64,000 bases of DNA, from the NCBI GenBank assembly GCA_045807725.1, contig JBJMGV010000132.1, positions 48,676 through 112,675 of the forward strand. The letters run 5' to 3'. This document shows positions 9,681-18,501 of this stretch, piece by piece. A program made the translations under genes and the position numbers. The first letter of the stretch is position 1. Each line of letters opens with the position of its first letter. This stretch comes from DATENM01 sp045807725 (lineage in GTDB: Bacteria; Acidobacteriota; Blastocatellia; UBA7656). The notes under the pieces are model-generated. The model was not told the origin of the DNA, did no database searches, and saw only the letters and a program-made list of their open reading frames with translations.

Positions 9681-9724
9681 CTGTCGCGTTCGTGCGCGGT
9701 TAGCGATATGCCTTGCGGCTCGCG

Positions 9725-10195
9725 CTAGTAATCAATCGTGCCGACGAGGGTCAACTCGAAACCGCCAGTGAGCGGGTTAACGGTCACCACGAAGTCGGCG
9801 CTGCCGCTCGCCTCCGCAAACCGGCCCGTGCCCCCGACAAAGTGGAATATCCCGTGATCAATACCTATGGTTGGATCGAATGATCCTTGAACTACCATGT
9901 TCAGCTTATCGCCATTGGCGGCAACGACTGTCGCTGTGCCGCTGGACGGTATCTTGCCGTTGGCGTCGGGCGGGCCATAATTGACGGTCCCGGTGGTGGT
10001 CCACAAACCAAGATGGGTAGCCGTGCCGGAAGCGGTGACGTTAGCGCCGATTATGTGGCCCGCTTCATCTGTGATAAAGGACGCGACTCCGTTGCCGTTA
10101 AGGGCAAAGGGGCGTTCGGTGGCTGCGGCGGGGATCGCTCCCAGCAGCAAGAGGGTGATTACCGTGATAATTCGCATCGTTGAAAATCGTCTCAT
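9725..10195 (-). CDS. Small exported beta-barrel-like protein
   Basis: 156 residues from the ATG at 10195, preferred over one 18 bases upstream because AAGGAG sits 7 bases before it. A signal peptide is clear (MRRFSTMRIITVITLLLLG through the AAATE cleavage region). The mature part is about 130 residues of alternating beta-strand sequence with many Gly and Thr, ending in the phrases FHFVGGTGRFAEASGSADF and GGFELTLVGTIDY. This C-terminal pattern is like a family of small secreted proteins with an allene-oxide-cyclase-like barrel, but I cannot place it firmly. No enzymatic residues are identified. It is a single-gene unit. Confidence 0.7.
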   Translation of the reverse strand: MRRFSTMRIITVITLLLLGAIPAAATERPFALNGNGVASFITDEAGHIIGANVTASGTATHLGLWTTTGTVNYGPPDANGKIPSSGTATVVAANGDKLNMVVQGSFDPTIGIDHGIFHFVGGTGRFAEASGSADFVVTVNPLTGGFELTLVGTIDY

Positions 10196-10575
10196 CTGTT
10201 TTCTCCTTTTCATTAGCTACGTACTGACTATCGAGTGACGCATAGAGTAATTAACCATACTTGTGGCTCCTCTATACTTCCGCCCTGGCGCTGAGCCGGT
10301 CATCAAGACCTGCTCAAGCCTGTTGTCACTCTAGAGTGGTCAACAATCGAAAAACATCACACCCTGTTTTTTGCTGAAGCTCACAGGCCATCGGCGAGGA
10401 GGATGCAGAGGCGCGGCGGCGCGGCGGGTGAGATGGACACGGCAAGGCGCGCCGGCCAACCTTTTCAGGCTGCCTAAGCGCTTGAGGTCAAGGTGGATTA
10501 TCGAAGGCGAGGAATGTGTACCGGCTACGAGCAGGATGTGGCTTTGGCGGGCGCTCTCCGGCAGACTCGCGAAGA
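10196..10575. other. Intergenic region, no gene seen
   Basis: About 380 bases between the exported-protein gene and the anti-sigma-like gene, both on the minus strand. Short open frames here have poor codon patterns and no ribosome sites. A T-rich stretch and CCCTGTTTTTTG near 10366-10373 may belong to the promoter region of the exported-protein gene; no clear promoter can be named. Confidence 0.5.
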
Positions 10576-11580
10576 CTATTTTCTCAGCACTTCAAAATAG
10601 TGGTAGGCAATCTCTTCAGTTGTTCCTTGACTGGTCATTCCCTTGAGGAGCAACTCGTAATCGCCGGCCTTGAGCAGGCGTGCCGGCAGATTCAAGATGA
10701 CGGCTCGCCCGGCGCGCACACGGTGCGCCGCTAAATCGCCTTGCGACCAGACCTGCGCCCCACCCGGCGCGCGAAGCTCAGCGCCGAAGCTTCGGTATTC
10801 ATCTTCCGGCTCGATGCCGACTTCGACTTTCACCCTTTGCGCCGATTGAGGCAGTATCAGCTTCGGGCGGGCGCTGTCGTTGCGTGAGAGGCCCGGCCAT
10901 AAGGCCAGCGAGACGATGGCAGCAGGCGGGGGGCGGGTTGTGGATTCTTCCAACTGGCGCTGGAGTTCACCGATCACTTGCTGGCTGCGCTCGCGCTCGT
11001 CGCGCTCGCGCTCAAGCTCGGTGGACATCTCTTCGCGGCGCGCCCGCTCGTCGGCGACCTGCTGTTGGAGAGCGTGCTCGTCGCGCTCGCGCGCCTGTTG
11101 CTCTGCGCGAAGCCCCGCAAGCTGCGCGCGCAGGCGAACGCTATCTGTAATCAGCCATGCGCCACCGATCATGACCAGCACAGCGGCGGCGGCTAGCGCG
11201 TATCTGGCCACCGGGTTGAGTCCCGCCAGAAAGGCTCTGACAACGCCCGGCCATGTGATGGAGGCTTTAACGCCCGACTGTCGCGCCCCTTTCTCTACTA
11301 CCGCGAACTCAGGCGCGACGCGGGCTAAAGCTCTGGCGAATTCCACCTTTCGGCGTCGCTCTGCCGAGGCAAAAAAGCGGCCCTCGAACTGCCCGCGCTC
11401 GCGCTCAGAGAGTTCCCTTCGCACATAAGCATCGATCAAATCGCTCTCTGCCGCCTCTATGCTTCGCAGGCATAGCGGGTCTTGAAAGGCGCGCTCTTCG
11501 ACCTCTACCTGCTCTTCTTCCGTGAGATCGCCAAGCAGGTAGCGAACGAGCAACTCTTCGCTGAACGAATCCACTCTCAT
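10576..11580 (-). CDS. Anti-sigma-factor-like membrane protein with coiled coil (copy 1)
   Basis: 334 residues. The N-terminal 90 residues are acidic and helical (ELLVRYLLGDLTEEEQ) like the cytoplasmic sigma-binding domain of anti-sigma factors, but without the zinc-binding His and Cys of the zf-HC2 type. A single membrane helix spans about 126-145, then a charged coiled coil (about 147-213), then a C-terminal beta domain (about 218-334) that would lie outside the membrane. It follows a sigma-factor gene by 59 bases on the same strand. The 255-residue protein at 21645-22412 has the same order of parts and a similar C-terminal domain ending in xYxxFxV, without the coiled coil. Role as a sigma inhibitor sensing an extracytoplasmic signal is inferred. 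Confidence 0.75.
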   Translation of the reverse strand: MRVDSFSEELLVRYLLGDLTEEEQVEVEERAFQDPLCLRSIEAAESDLIDAYVRRELSERERGQFEGRFFASAERRRKVEFARALARVAPEFAVVEKGARQSGVKASITWPGVVRAFLAGLNPVARYALAAAAVLVMIGGAWLITDSVRLRAQLAGLRAEQQARERDEHALQQQVADERARREEMSTELERERDERERSQQVIGELQRQLEESTTRPPPAAIVSLALWPGLSRNDSARPKLILPQSAQRVKVEVGIEPEDEYRSFGAELRAPGGAQVWSQGDLAAHRVRAGRAVILNLPARLLKAGDYELLLKGMTSQGTTEEIAYHYFEVLRK

Positions 11581-11639
11581 GCTTAAAATGTCCCTTTATA
11601 GAATAAGTGGCAAAAACCGCCTATTCATCACAAGGCGCG

Positions 11640-12266
11640 TCATTTTTCCAGACACTGCTCGACGCATGCCTGGAGCTTTTCTCTGAGACGTAGCGCACGC
11701 ATCCTTAGCGTGTTGACCGGGACCTTGAAGCGGTCGGTCAGCCGCTTGCGGTTTTCTATCTTGGTTCCTTTCTCTCCCTGATAATAGGCGATGATCAACT
11801 CGCGGTTATCGGCAGGCAGATTTTCCAGACATTGGCGCAGGCATTCAATTGGCGCTTCCGACTCTGAAGCATCGTCGGCGAGGGGTTGCGAGTTGGCCAT
11901 CTCACTCATCGCCTGTTGCTCCCTGGCCCGTTCTTTGCCGATCTCCAGCAGGAGCAAGCGCGCCACGCCCATACAATAAGCGGATGGGGTGCGAACCTCT
12001 TCGCCTGCGGCCAGCTTTCTGGCCACACGGTTCATGGTTTCGTCGGCGTGGTCTTCAGGAAACGGACAGCCGCGCCATTCAAAAAATCGTATCAGGTTGC
12101 CGCGAACCTCAAGGTATTTCTCGCCGGCGCTGTCGCGGTCTTCCCCGAAAGCGGCCAGCAACCTATCGAACGCGTCTTGCGTTAAGGCCCACCTGAGGCG
12201 CGGCACGGAAGCCGCCGGCGTAGCTGCCGATTCGCTTTCGATGTCTCCCCTGCTCAGCCCTTCCAT
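11640..12266 (-). CDS. Sigma-70-family sigma factor, ECF-like (copy 1)
   Basis: 208 residues with the two-domain plan of a small sigma factor. Region 2 lies about residues 45-120, with LIRFFEWRGC and ADETMNRVARKL. Region 4 (about 150-205) ends with a helix-turn-helix RFKVPVNTLRMRALRLREKL. The start has GGAGG just upstream. It lies 18 bases downstream of the TPR-CHAT gene and 59 bases upstream of the anti-sigma-like gene, so the three are likely one transcription unit. The sigma factor at 22499-23110 is clearly related across region 2 (shared FF, ADPE/ANET-like and YCxGIAR-like positions). Its target promoters are not known. Confidence 0.8.
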   Translation of the reverse strand: MEGLSRGDIESESAATPAASVPRLRWALTQDAFDRLLAAFGEDRDSAGEKYLEVRGNLIRFFEWRGCPFPEDHADETMNRVARKLAAGEEVRTPSAYCMGVARLLLLEIGKERAREQQAMSEMANSQPLADDASESEAPIECLRQCLENLPADNRELIIAYYQGEKGTKIENRKRLTDRFKVPVNTLRMRALRLREKLQACVEQCLEK

Positions 12267-12284
12267 CGCTGCCTCCGCGTCCGA

Positions 12285-15200
12285 TCATTTCCACTCGCCC
12301 TGAAGCGTGAAGGCGGCCCAGTAGTGAGGGGCCATCCAGCGTTTGTCTTTCCACATCGAGACCTGAGCCGCGCGCAAGGCGGCGGCGGGCCTGAGTCCCT
12401 GCTTCAACATCGCTTCATAGAAACGCCCCATGAACTCAGACGTAGCCCGGTCGTCAACCTGCCACAGGCTCGCCACGACGCGCGGCGTGCCGGCGTACAT
12501 AAAGCCGCGCGTCAGCCCCACCAGCCCTTCGCCTTTGATCTCTTTGCCGAGCGCCGTCTGACATGCGCTGAGCACCACGAGGTCGGCTTGCAGTTTCAAG
12601 TTATAGATGTCGTAAAGCCGCAGAAAGCCATTCTGTGCGTGGCCCTGCTCGTCTACGAGCGACAAGACTACCCCGGACAACTCCGGGTGATGGTTGTTGA
12701 TCAAGCCGTGCGTGGCGAAATGAACGATGGCATAGCGGGCCAGTTCGGGGCTGGTCGCTGCCGCGCGGTTGGCGGCGAAGTCTACCGCTTCGAGCTTCTT
12801 GCTTTCGGGCACGAGGCGCATGATCTGGTCGGCTTCCTGTCGGCTGAAGCGCAGCCTGACGAAACCGCGCAGCCCCAATTCGGTGGCCGACCTGTTGACA
12901 TCGCCCGTCGTCTCTGAGGCCGCCGTCGCCCGGCTCTTGCTCGCGCGTCCGATTCTCGGATCATCGCTATCAAAGACGGGGTCGGCGAAAACGGCGACAG
13001 CCTTGTCAGCCGGTTTGCGCCCGCCGATCTCTCGCCGCAGAGCCGCCAGCACGGACGCCGAAGGGAGAGTGATGATCTCGTGATCCGCGATCAGCGGCGA
13101 CGAGACAGCGCCGGGACGCGGGGTGGGCAGAGCCGCGAAGGCTGTGTATTGCAGCATTCCTTCACCAACGATGACCAGCCGTTTGTTCTGTAGTTCGGCA
13201 GCCACAGGGCCTAACAGCATACGGCTCAACAGGGCGGCGGCTTGCGGGTAATCGGTAGCGGCTTGCTCTATTCGTTTGCGCCTTTGTTCCGGGGTTTCGC
13301 CGATGGGCGACTGGTTGCGCGCCGTCAGCAGTTCGTAGACGCGCCGCGCCGCCTCTTCGATCTCCGCCCGTTTGGGCAGTTCAAAACTTTGTATCGAAGC
13401 CGGCGTCACCGCCCAGAGGAAGCTCTTCTCTTCGCCAAGCGCGTATTCCAGCAGCAGCGTCTGCTCGTCGAGCAGATCGTGCTGAAGCGCTTCGAGGGTC
13501 AGCGGGGCCGGCTCAGTCAGCGCGGCGTATCGCGGGCTGATCTGCCGTATCTGCGCCTGGGTCTGCTCGTAGTCTGTCGTGAGCGTGTTGATCTCTTTAG
13601 CCGCCGTCGCCGCCTGTTCTTCGGTGTGCTTGCTGCTGAGCAGGCGCATCTGGCCGTCCGCCTTGTCGGAGATGGCTTGTCTTAGCAGCCGCTCGCGTTC
13701 AAGCAAGGACGGATCAACCCCTTCACGAATTTCACTGCTGGCTTCGGCGAGCATTTCGAGCAGGGATCGCGCACGGCCCCGCTCGCTCGCCTGTAAGGCG
13801 GCGGCGTCGAAGCCTGCCGAGGGCTGCTGTTTGTGCATGCGCATCAAGAGGTCAACATAAAACTCGTGCGACTTGCGAACCGACGCGAAGAAGGCGGCGC
13901 GCAGTTGATAGCTCTTGACGTTGACGCGCAATGACTCGACCGCCGCCAGCGCCGCCTCGATGCGACGGCGGGCCTCAATGAGGTTGCCGCGATCACGTTC
14001 GAGCCGCGCCATATGCGCCAGCACTCCCGCTTCATTGTTCGGATCGCCGATGGCGCGCGATATTTCCAATGCCTCGTTAAAGCAATCGAGCGCCTTCTGC
14101 GGCTCGCCCAGTTCCCGGTAGAGCGCGCCGACGTTTTTGAGCGCGCTTGCCATCTGACGCCGATTGCCGACGGCGCGATGCAAGGCAACCGACTGATTGA
14201 AATAATCAAGCGCCTGCTGCTTCTCTCCGAGGTTCGTGTAACAGCTAGCGATGTTGTTGAGCGAGACCGCTTCGCCGTCGCGGTTATTCATAGCGCGGCG
14301 TAGCGCGAGCGCGCGCTGGTTGATCTCAAGCGCCTTGCGAAAATCTTTCAGGTCGGCGTAGTTGACGGCGATGTTGTTGAGGACGTTCCCCTCGCGATAC
14401 TGGTCGCCGGCGGCGCGAAAGATCTCTAGCGCCTGATTGTAGAAGTCAATCGCTTTCTGATACTCGCCCAACGTGCCGTAGACCCAGCCGATGTTATTGA
14501 GCGCGATGGCGTCGCTCTGGGCGGGGCCTAGCTGCTTGTGAATCACCTGCGCCTGGGTGTAGAGGTCGAGCGCCTTCTGATAATCGCCCAGGCCCGAATA
14601 GGCCGTGCCCATGTTGTTGAGGACGGTCGCCTCGCTCGAACGGTCATTCAACTGTCGCCTGATTGAAAGCGACTGCTGACAGAGGTCTATCGCCTTCTTA
14701 TACTCGCCGAGGTCGCTGTGGATCACGCACTGGTTATTGAGCAGCGAGGCCTCTTTTCGCACGTCGCCCAGCGCGGCCAGCACCTTGCGCGACTGGTCAA
14801 AGAAGTCGAGCGCCTTCGGCCAGTCGCCCATGTACCCATAAGCCATGCCTATATTATTAAGCGTGCCGACCTCGCCGACGCGGTCGCCACTCGCTCGCCT
14901 GAGCGGCAACGCCTGATTGAATAGCTCAAGCGCTTTCTTCTTATCCCCGAATTCGATGTAGACCTGGCCGGTGATGTCGAGCGTAATGGCTTCGACCTTC
15001 TGCCCCAGGCGACGCGCTTCTTCGCCGGGCTGACGGGCCGCGTCATGCGCAACGGGCAGGGCGCGCTCCGAGAAGTCGAGCGCCTTCTGCTTGTCGCCGG
15101 CACCAATGTAAGCGGAGCTGATCAGGTAGAGCGCGGTGGCTTCCCATGCCGGGTTTTTAGCCGACTGGCAGAGCGGGAGAGCCTGCTGGTATTTCTCTAT

Positions 15201-15803
15201 AGCCTTCAGCCGCAACTCGGTGGTCGCTTGCCTGCCAAGCAGTATGCCTTCAGCGATCAACCCCTGAGCGGCGACCAGGCTCTTGTCCTGCGCGGTCGCG
15301 GCTCGCAACTCCTGAACCTTAATCTCGTAGCGGCCCGCCGGGGCGGCTGGGTCGGGCGACCGCACCTCCAGCCGATAGCTCCCGCCCGCCTCGGTTACGA
15401 ACGTCACCAGTTCCAACTCGCCTATGCTGAAGCCGTCTGACTCGACGACCTTCTTGCCATCTGGAGCGAAGGCCGCCAGCGCGACGTTGATGCCGCGCTG
15501 ATCGACGACCACCTGAACATATTGGTCGGTGGCGAGTCTAAGCTGATACGAATGTGTCTCTCCGCCGTTAAGCCCTCGTTCGATGGGCTTAGCGGCTTCG
15601 AGCACGCCGGCATTACTTTGATCCTGTGGCGCGGCACCATTCGCCTCGCCGGATCGTTGCAGCCGAGATGCCTCTGTGCGCGGATAAGCGGCGGGAGCCG
15701 AGAGCGCCAGGATCATCAGGCTCAGACCTAGAATGACGCCCTCTCTTAGTGAATGGCGAGCCGCCTGGGCTGCTCTTATCGCTACTATTGCCTGCTGTAG
15801 CAT
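12285..15803 (-). CDS. Exported TPR-CHAT caspase-like protease (copy 1)
   Basis: 1172 residues with a GGAGG ribosome site. A hydrophobic N-terminal stretch (about 18-45) looks like a signal peptide or signal anchor. A beta-rich domain (about 75-170) follows, then about ten or more tetratricopeptide repeats (about 185-690) with consensus phrases such as LNNIGMAYGYMGDWPKALDF. The C-terminal CHAT domain carries the caspase-type dyad: His in FATHG (H1032) and Cys in LSACQTALG (C1081), with the family-typical QVDD and WAAFTLQGEW after them. CHAT proteins are cysteine proteases often switched by their TPR domain. The gene sits directly upstream of a sigma and an anti-sigma gene, which suggests that it cleaves or controls that anti-sigma protein. 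Substrate is not shown. Confidence 0.9.
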   Translation of the reverse strand: MLQQAIVAIRAAQAARHSLREGVILGLSLMILALSAPAAYPRTEASRLQRSGEANGAAPQDQSNAGVLEAAKPIERGLNGGETHSYQLRLATDQYVQVVVDQRGINVALAAFAPDGKKVVESDGFSIGELELVTFVTEAGGSYRLEVRSPDPAAPAGRYEIKVQELRAATAQDKSLVAAQGLIAEGILLGRQATTELRLKAIEKYQQALPLCQSAKNPAWEATALYLISSAYIGAGDKQKALDFSERALPVAHDAARQPGEEARRLGQKVEAITLDITGQVYIEFGDKKKALELFNQALPLRRASGDRVGEVGTLNNIGMAYGYMGDWPKALDFFDQSRKVLAALGDVRKEASLLNNQCVIHSDLGEYKKAIDLCQQSLSIRRQLNDRSSEATVLNNMGTAYSGLGDYQKALDLYTQAQVIHKQLGPAQSDAIALNNIGWVYGTLGEYQKAIDFYNQALEIFRAAGDQYREGNVLNNIAVNYADLKDFRKALEINQRALALRRAMNNRDGEAVSLNNIASCYTNLGEKQQALDYFNQSVALHRAVGNRRQMASALKNVGALYRELGEPQKALDCFNEALEISRAIGDPNNEAGVLAHMARLERDRGNLIEARRRIEAALAAVESLRVNVKSYQLRAAFFASVRKSHEFYVDLLMRMHKQQPSAGFDAAALQASERGRARSLLEMLAEASSEIREGVDPSLLERERLLRQAISDKADGQMRLLSSKHTEEQAATAAKEINTLTTDYEQTQAQIRQISPRYAALTEPAPLTLEALQHDLLDEQTLLLEYALGEEKSFLWAVTPASIQSFELPKRAEIEEAARRVYELLTARNQSPIGETPEQRRKRIEQAATDYPQAAALLSRMLLGPVAAELQNKRLVIVGEGMLQYTAFAALPTPRPGAVSSPLIADHEIITLPSASVLAALRREIGGRKPADKAVAVFADPVFDSDDPRIGRASKSRATAASETTGDVNRSATELGLRGFVRLRFSRQEADQIMRLVPESKKLEAVDFAANRAAATSPELARYAIVHFATHGLINNHHPELSGVVLSLVDEQGHAQNGFLRLYDIYNLKLQADLVVLSACQTALGKEIKGEGLVGLTRGFMYAGTPRVVASLWQVDDRATSEFMGRFYEAMLKQGLRPAAALRAAQVSMWKDKRWMAPHYWAAFTLQGEWK

Positions 15804-16636
15804 GGGCCTCCAATCGGTGTGCTACGGATCAGCAAACGACTCTGCGAGGCACCTACTATACCTCCACTCAGCAGATGAATTCAAAACTAAGAGCGCTTCT
15901 AAATCAGACCGCATGAGAAAGGCCCAAACGCATTGGCCACAGAGGCGCAAAGGCAGAGAGAAGATCACTAAAGAAGTCCTGATATTCTCAACATGTGTTA
16001 TTCCCGCTCGGTGTCTCTGTGCCTCTGTGGCCAATCTTCCCTGTCCCCATCTCATCTGCTTCGATTTAGACACTCAGGAATCCAGCCGGTCCATTGTCCA
16101 ATACGGAGGACCGTGGTTTAAGATCGAGGTTGACATAACGAGAAGACCATCGTAGAGTAGCCGCGCTTCATCGTCCGTGCGGAATGAATAACGCGGGCCG
16201 GCCTCAATCAAAGGCAATTGCAAAGTTCGATTAAATCATCCGGGGATGATCCTGTCAGGCAGCGGAGCGAGGTCTGCCGCTCGTAACCCCGGGCTGTCAC
16301 GCTAACAACGAAGCGGTTGCGAGGTAACGGAGCGCATCGCGCATCGGCTTTCGCGTCTCTCTGTGTCAGGCCCAAATCGCAGCGCCATAGGTGAGCACGA
16401 AACGCGCCCGGATGGCGTGCCGTTGTGAGGTCACTTTCACGGCGTTTCGCCGCCGCGACGGTGAATGGCGGGTCGAGACTTTCAACGCCAGGCGAGTTTA
16501 CTCGAAATGATTTCTCGTATTTGAGCATTCAAGAATGGTTGGCAGTTTTACCGGCAGGGCGCGCCGCCTCCCCGGACACGCTGTCGGAGCCAGCTCGTTC
16601 AAAGCCCCAGTCTGACAAAAAGGAGAGTAAGCACCG
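15804..16636. other. Divergent intergenic region between the two caspase-like arms
   Basis: About 830 bases between the divergent TPR-CHAT and C11 protease genes. It holds copy 2 of the dispersed repeat (15970-16069) and a second partial arm (GGCCACAGAGGCGCAAAGG at 15942 on) that pairs with the repeat's CCTCTGTGGCC. From about 16200 to 16600 an open frame on the minus strand has no ribosome site or recognisable product and is not called. The two promoters of the caspase island should lie in this stretch; no consensus box stands out. Confidence 0.6.
15970..16069 (-). repeat. Dispersed repeat, copy 2 (~98 bp)
   Basis: Inverted near-identical copy of 6945-7042. The copy here sits next to an additional inverted arm at about 15940-15960, so transcripts could fold into a hairpin about 100 bases long (GGCCACAGAGGC against GCCTCTGTGGCC). 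It is in the divergent promoter region of the caspase island. No coding function is apparent. Confidence 0.8.
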
Positions 16637-18421
16637 ATGAGCGAACCGAAAGAATGGACTCTGATGTTCTATTTCGCAGGCGATAACAATCTAGCCCCCC
16701 TTGTCGTCTCCCTGCTCAAAGAGATCAAAGACGCCGGCTCCCAGCCGGATACCGATGTCCTGGTCTATTTCGACCCTAACGAGTTGGGCGTACCGACGCG
16801 CATATTCAATGTGAACCATGGCAGCAAGAAAAGGAAGAAAGCGCAAATCGGTCAAGGCACAGACCCCTTCGTGCATAACATGAGGAGTGACTCTGTTGAC
16901 CTGGATAAGATGAAGGTCGTTCCCGGCACGTTCACGGAGAAAATGTCCCGGATGCTCAAATTTCCAGATGAGGTGATGGCGGAAGAGTCGTTAGAAACTT
17001 TTCTCGGCTTCTGCCGCGAGAAGTATCCGGCTAAACGCTACATGCTTTTTCTTCTCGGGCACGGCCTGGTGGTCGGCAATGATGCCTTTTTGCCGGATGA
17101 CCATCCGATGAGCGCCATCACTCTGTGCAGACTCGGAGGGATTGTGAGAGGCTTCACCAAGGCATTAGGAAAGGACAGCTCTTTGGAACTGCTGGCTCTA
17201 CATAGCTGCTCGATGAGCGCTATCGAAGTGGCCTACGAGCTGAAAGGCACAGCGAAGTCTATGATGGCCTCAGAAGGCCCGGCCTTCGTCGGCAGTTGGC
17301 CCTATCGCCACCTGTTGATCAAGACCTTCAACGTTTCTGAAAAAGCGGTGGAAGACGCGCAGCAGAAGGCCGCGCAGATGAAGGCGGGTCAGGCTAAGGC
17401 GGTGATCCTCCCGATCATCAAGGCCCCGGCCCTGGTCAAGAAGCTCTATTACCTGACCGTGTATAACGCGGTTGATTTTCTGTTTGCCGGCTACTCTCAC
17501 GATCTGGCGTTTTGTAGTCTTAACCCCGGAAAAATAAATCGGCTCATGACCGCGCTCCACCAGTTGATCGTTCTGCTCAACAAGGGACTGAAGCAGACGA
17601 ACGATAAGGTCAAGGCGCGCGCCGAACGCGGCAAGCGCGTCAAAGAGATGGTGCTGCTGGCCCACTGGGAGGCACAAAGCTACTGGGGCGAGAGCTACAC
17701 CGACCTTTACGACTTTTGCCGCTGCCTGCGCGAACACTGCAAGCCGGAGGATGAGCTGGCGCAGGCGTGTTGCGATGTGATGAGTGCGCTCAAAGCGGTC
17801 GTCCTTTCACACAATTTCGGCTCGAAGGTGCAGTACTCGCATGGCCTCTCGATCTTCTTCCCTTGGTCAAAGCCGGCTACGGCGGCAGAGACGGAGAGTG
17901 ATGAGACTAAGAAGCAATATGAAAGTGGCGACAATAACCAGTCCACCGCCCCCGAACGGCCTAAAGAGAGATATGAAAAACAAGGCATGGGAATTTGGGA
18001 ACGGTATGAGCAGTATGCCTTCACGCAAGACTTAAAGAAGGTGGACAAGGAAAATTCCTGGTTCGACTTCCTCGACATCTACTTCGAGGTGACCAAGCGC
18101 AAGTTCCGCCAGGAAGAAGATGGCACGCCGCTCCTACCGAAGTTTGTAAGCAGTAGGGGAAGCAGTCCACCGCTCGGCGCGTTGGCCGGCCTCTTATCCA
18201 GGGATAAGCCGGATCCGTCACTCGACAAACCGGACCCGTCAGTCGGAGTTGATTACGCCTGTTTGGCAATTAAGAACTACCCCGACGAGAGGGATCTGAG
18301 AAAACGGTGGGAGGAAGCCAGAAAAAAGGCAGGCGTTACCCAACTGAAGAGCGCCCTCCAAAACCAGATCGATCAGCAAATCACCGCCGCAGCTCAAGAA
18401 GTATTGGCCTCGGCGGACTGA
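16637..18421 (+). CDS. Clostripain-family (C11) cysteine protease
   Basis: 594 residues, no signal peptide, so probably cytoplasmic. The N-terminal phrase KEWTLMFYFAGDNNL is the typical opening strand of the C11 family. The catalytic His lies in FLLGHG (H142) and the catalytic Cys in LLALHSCSMSAIEVAYEL (C191), with the usual strand-loop spacing between them. C11 enzymes belong to the caspase-like clan CD and cut after basic residues in known cases. The C-terminal 300 residues include a low-complexity charged part (about 415-450) and short DKPDPS direct repeats near residue 525-540. It begins the plus-strand arm and is followed 80 bases later by the second TPR-CHAT gene. AAGGAG lies 11 bases before the ATG. 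Confidence 0.85.
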   Translation: MSEPKEWTLMFYFAGDNNLAPLVVSLLKEIKDAGSQPDTDVLVYFDPNELGVPTRIFNVNHGSKKRKKAQIGQGTDPFVHNMRSDSVDLDKMKVVPGTFTEKMSRMLKFPDEVMAEESLETFLGFCREKYPAKRYMLFLLGHGLVVGNDAFLPDDHPMSAITLCRLGGIVRGFTKALGKDSSLELLALHSCSMSAIEVAYELKGTAKSMMASEGPAFVGSWPYRHLLIKTFNVSEKAVEDAQQKAAQMKAGQAKAVILPIIKAPALVKKLYYLTVYNAVDFLFAGYSHDLAFCSLNPGKINRLMTALHQLIVLLNKGLKQTNDKVKARAERGKRVKEMVLLAHWEAQSYWGESYTDLYDFCRCLREHCKPEDELAQACCDVMSALKAVVLSHNFGSKVQYSHGLSIFFPWSKPATAAETESDETKKQYESGDNNQSTAPERPKERYEKQGMGIWERYEQYAFTQDLKKVDKENSWFDFLDIYFEVTKRKFRQEEDGTPLLPKFVSSRGSSPPLGALAGLLSRDKPDPSLDKPDPSVGVDYACLAIKNYPDERDLRKRWEEARKKAGVTQLKSALQNQIDQQITAAAQEVLASAD

Positions 18422-18501
18422 TTCCGCCCGGCTGGCTTTGCCTACTGCGGCTGTCCTGTTGCCGGCGAGCGCGTGGCTCGCGCTCGCCGGCGGTGCAAGC
18501 G

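Noticed and set aside
16208..16528. 106-codon open frame on the minus strand in the divergent gap
   Set aside because: No ribosome site, mixed composition and no recognisable motif; likely chance in a GC-rich gap.
18307..18501. N-terminal extension of TPR-CHAT copy 2
   Set aside because: It lies inside the end of the C11 gene in another frame, and would put 65 residues ahead of a perfect signal peptide.
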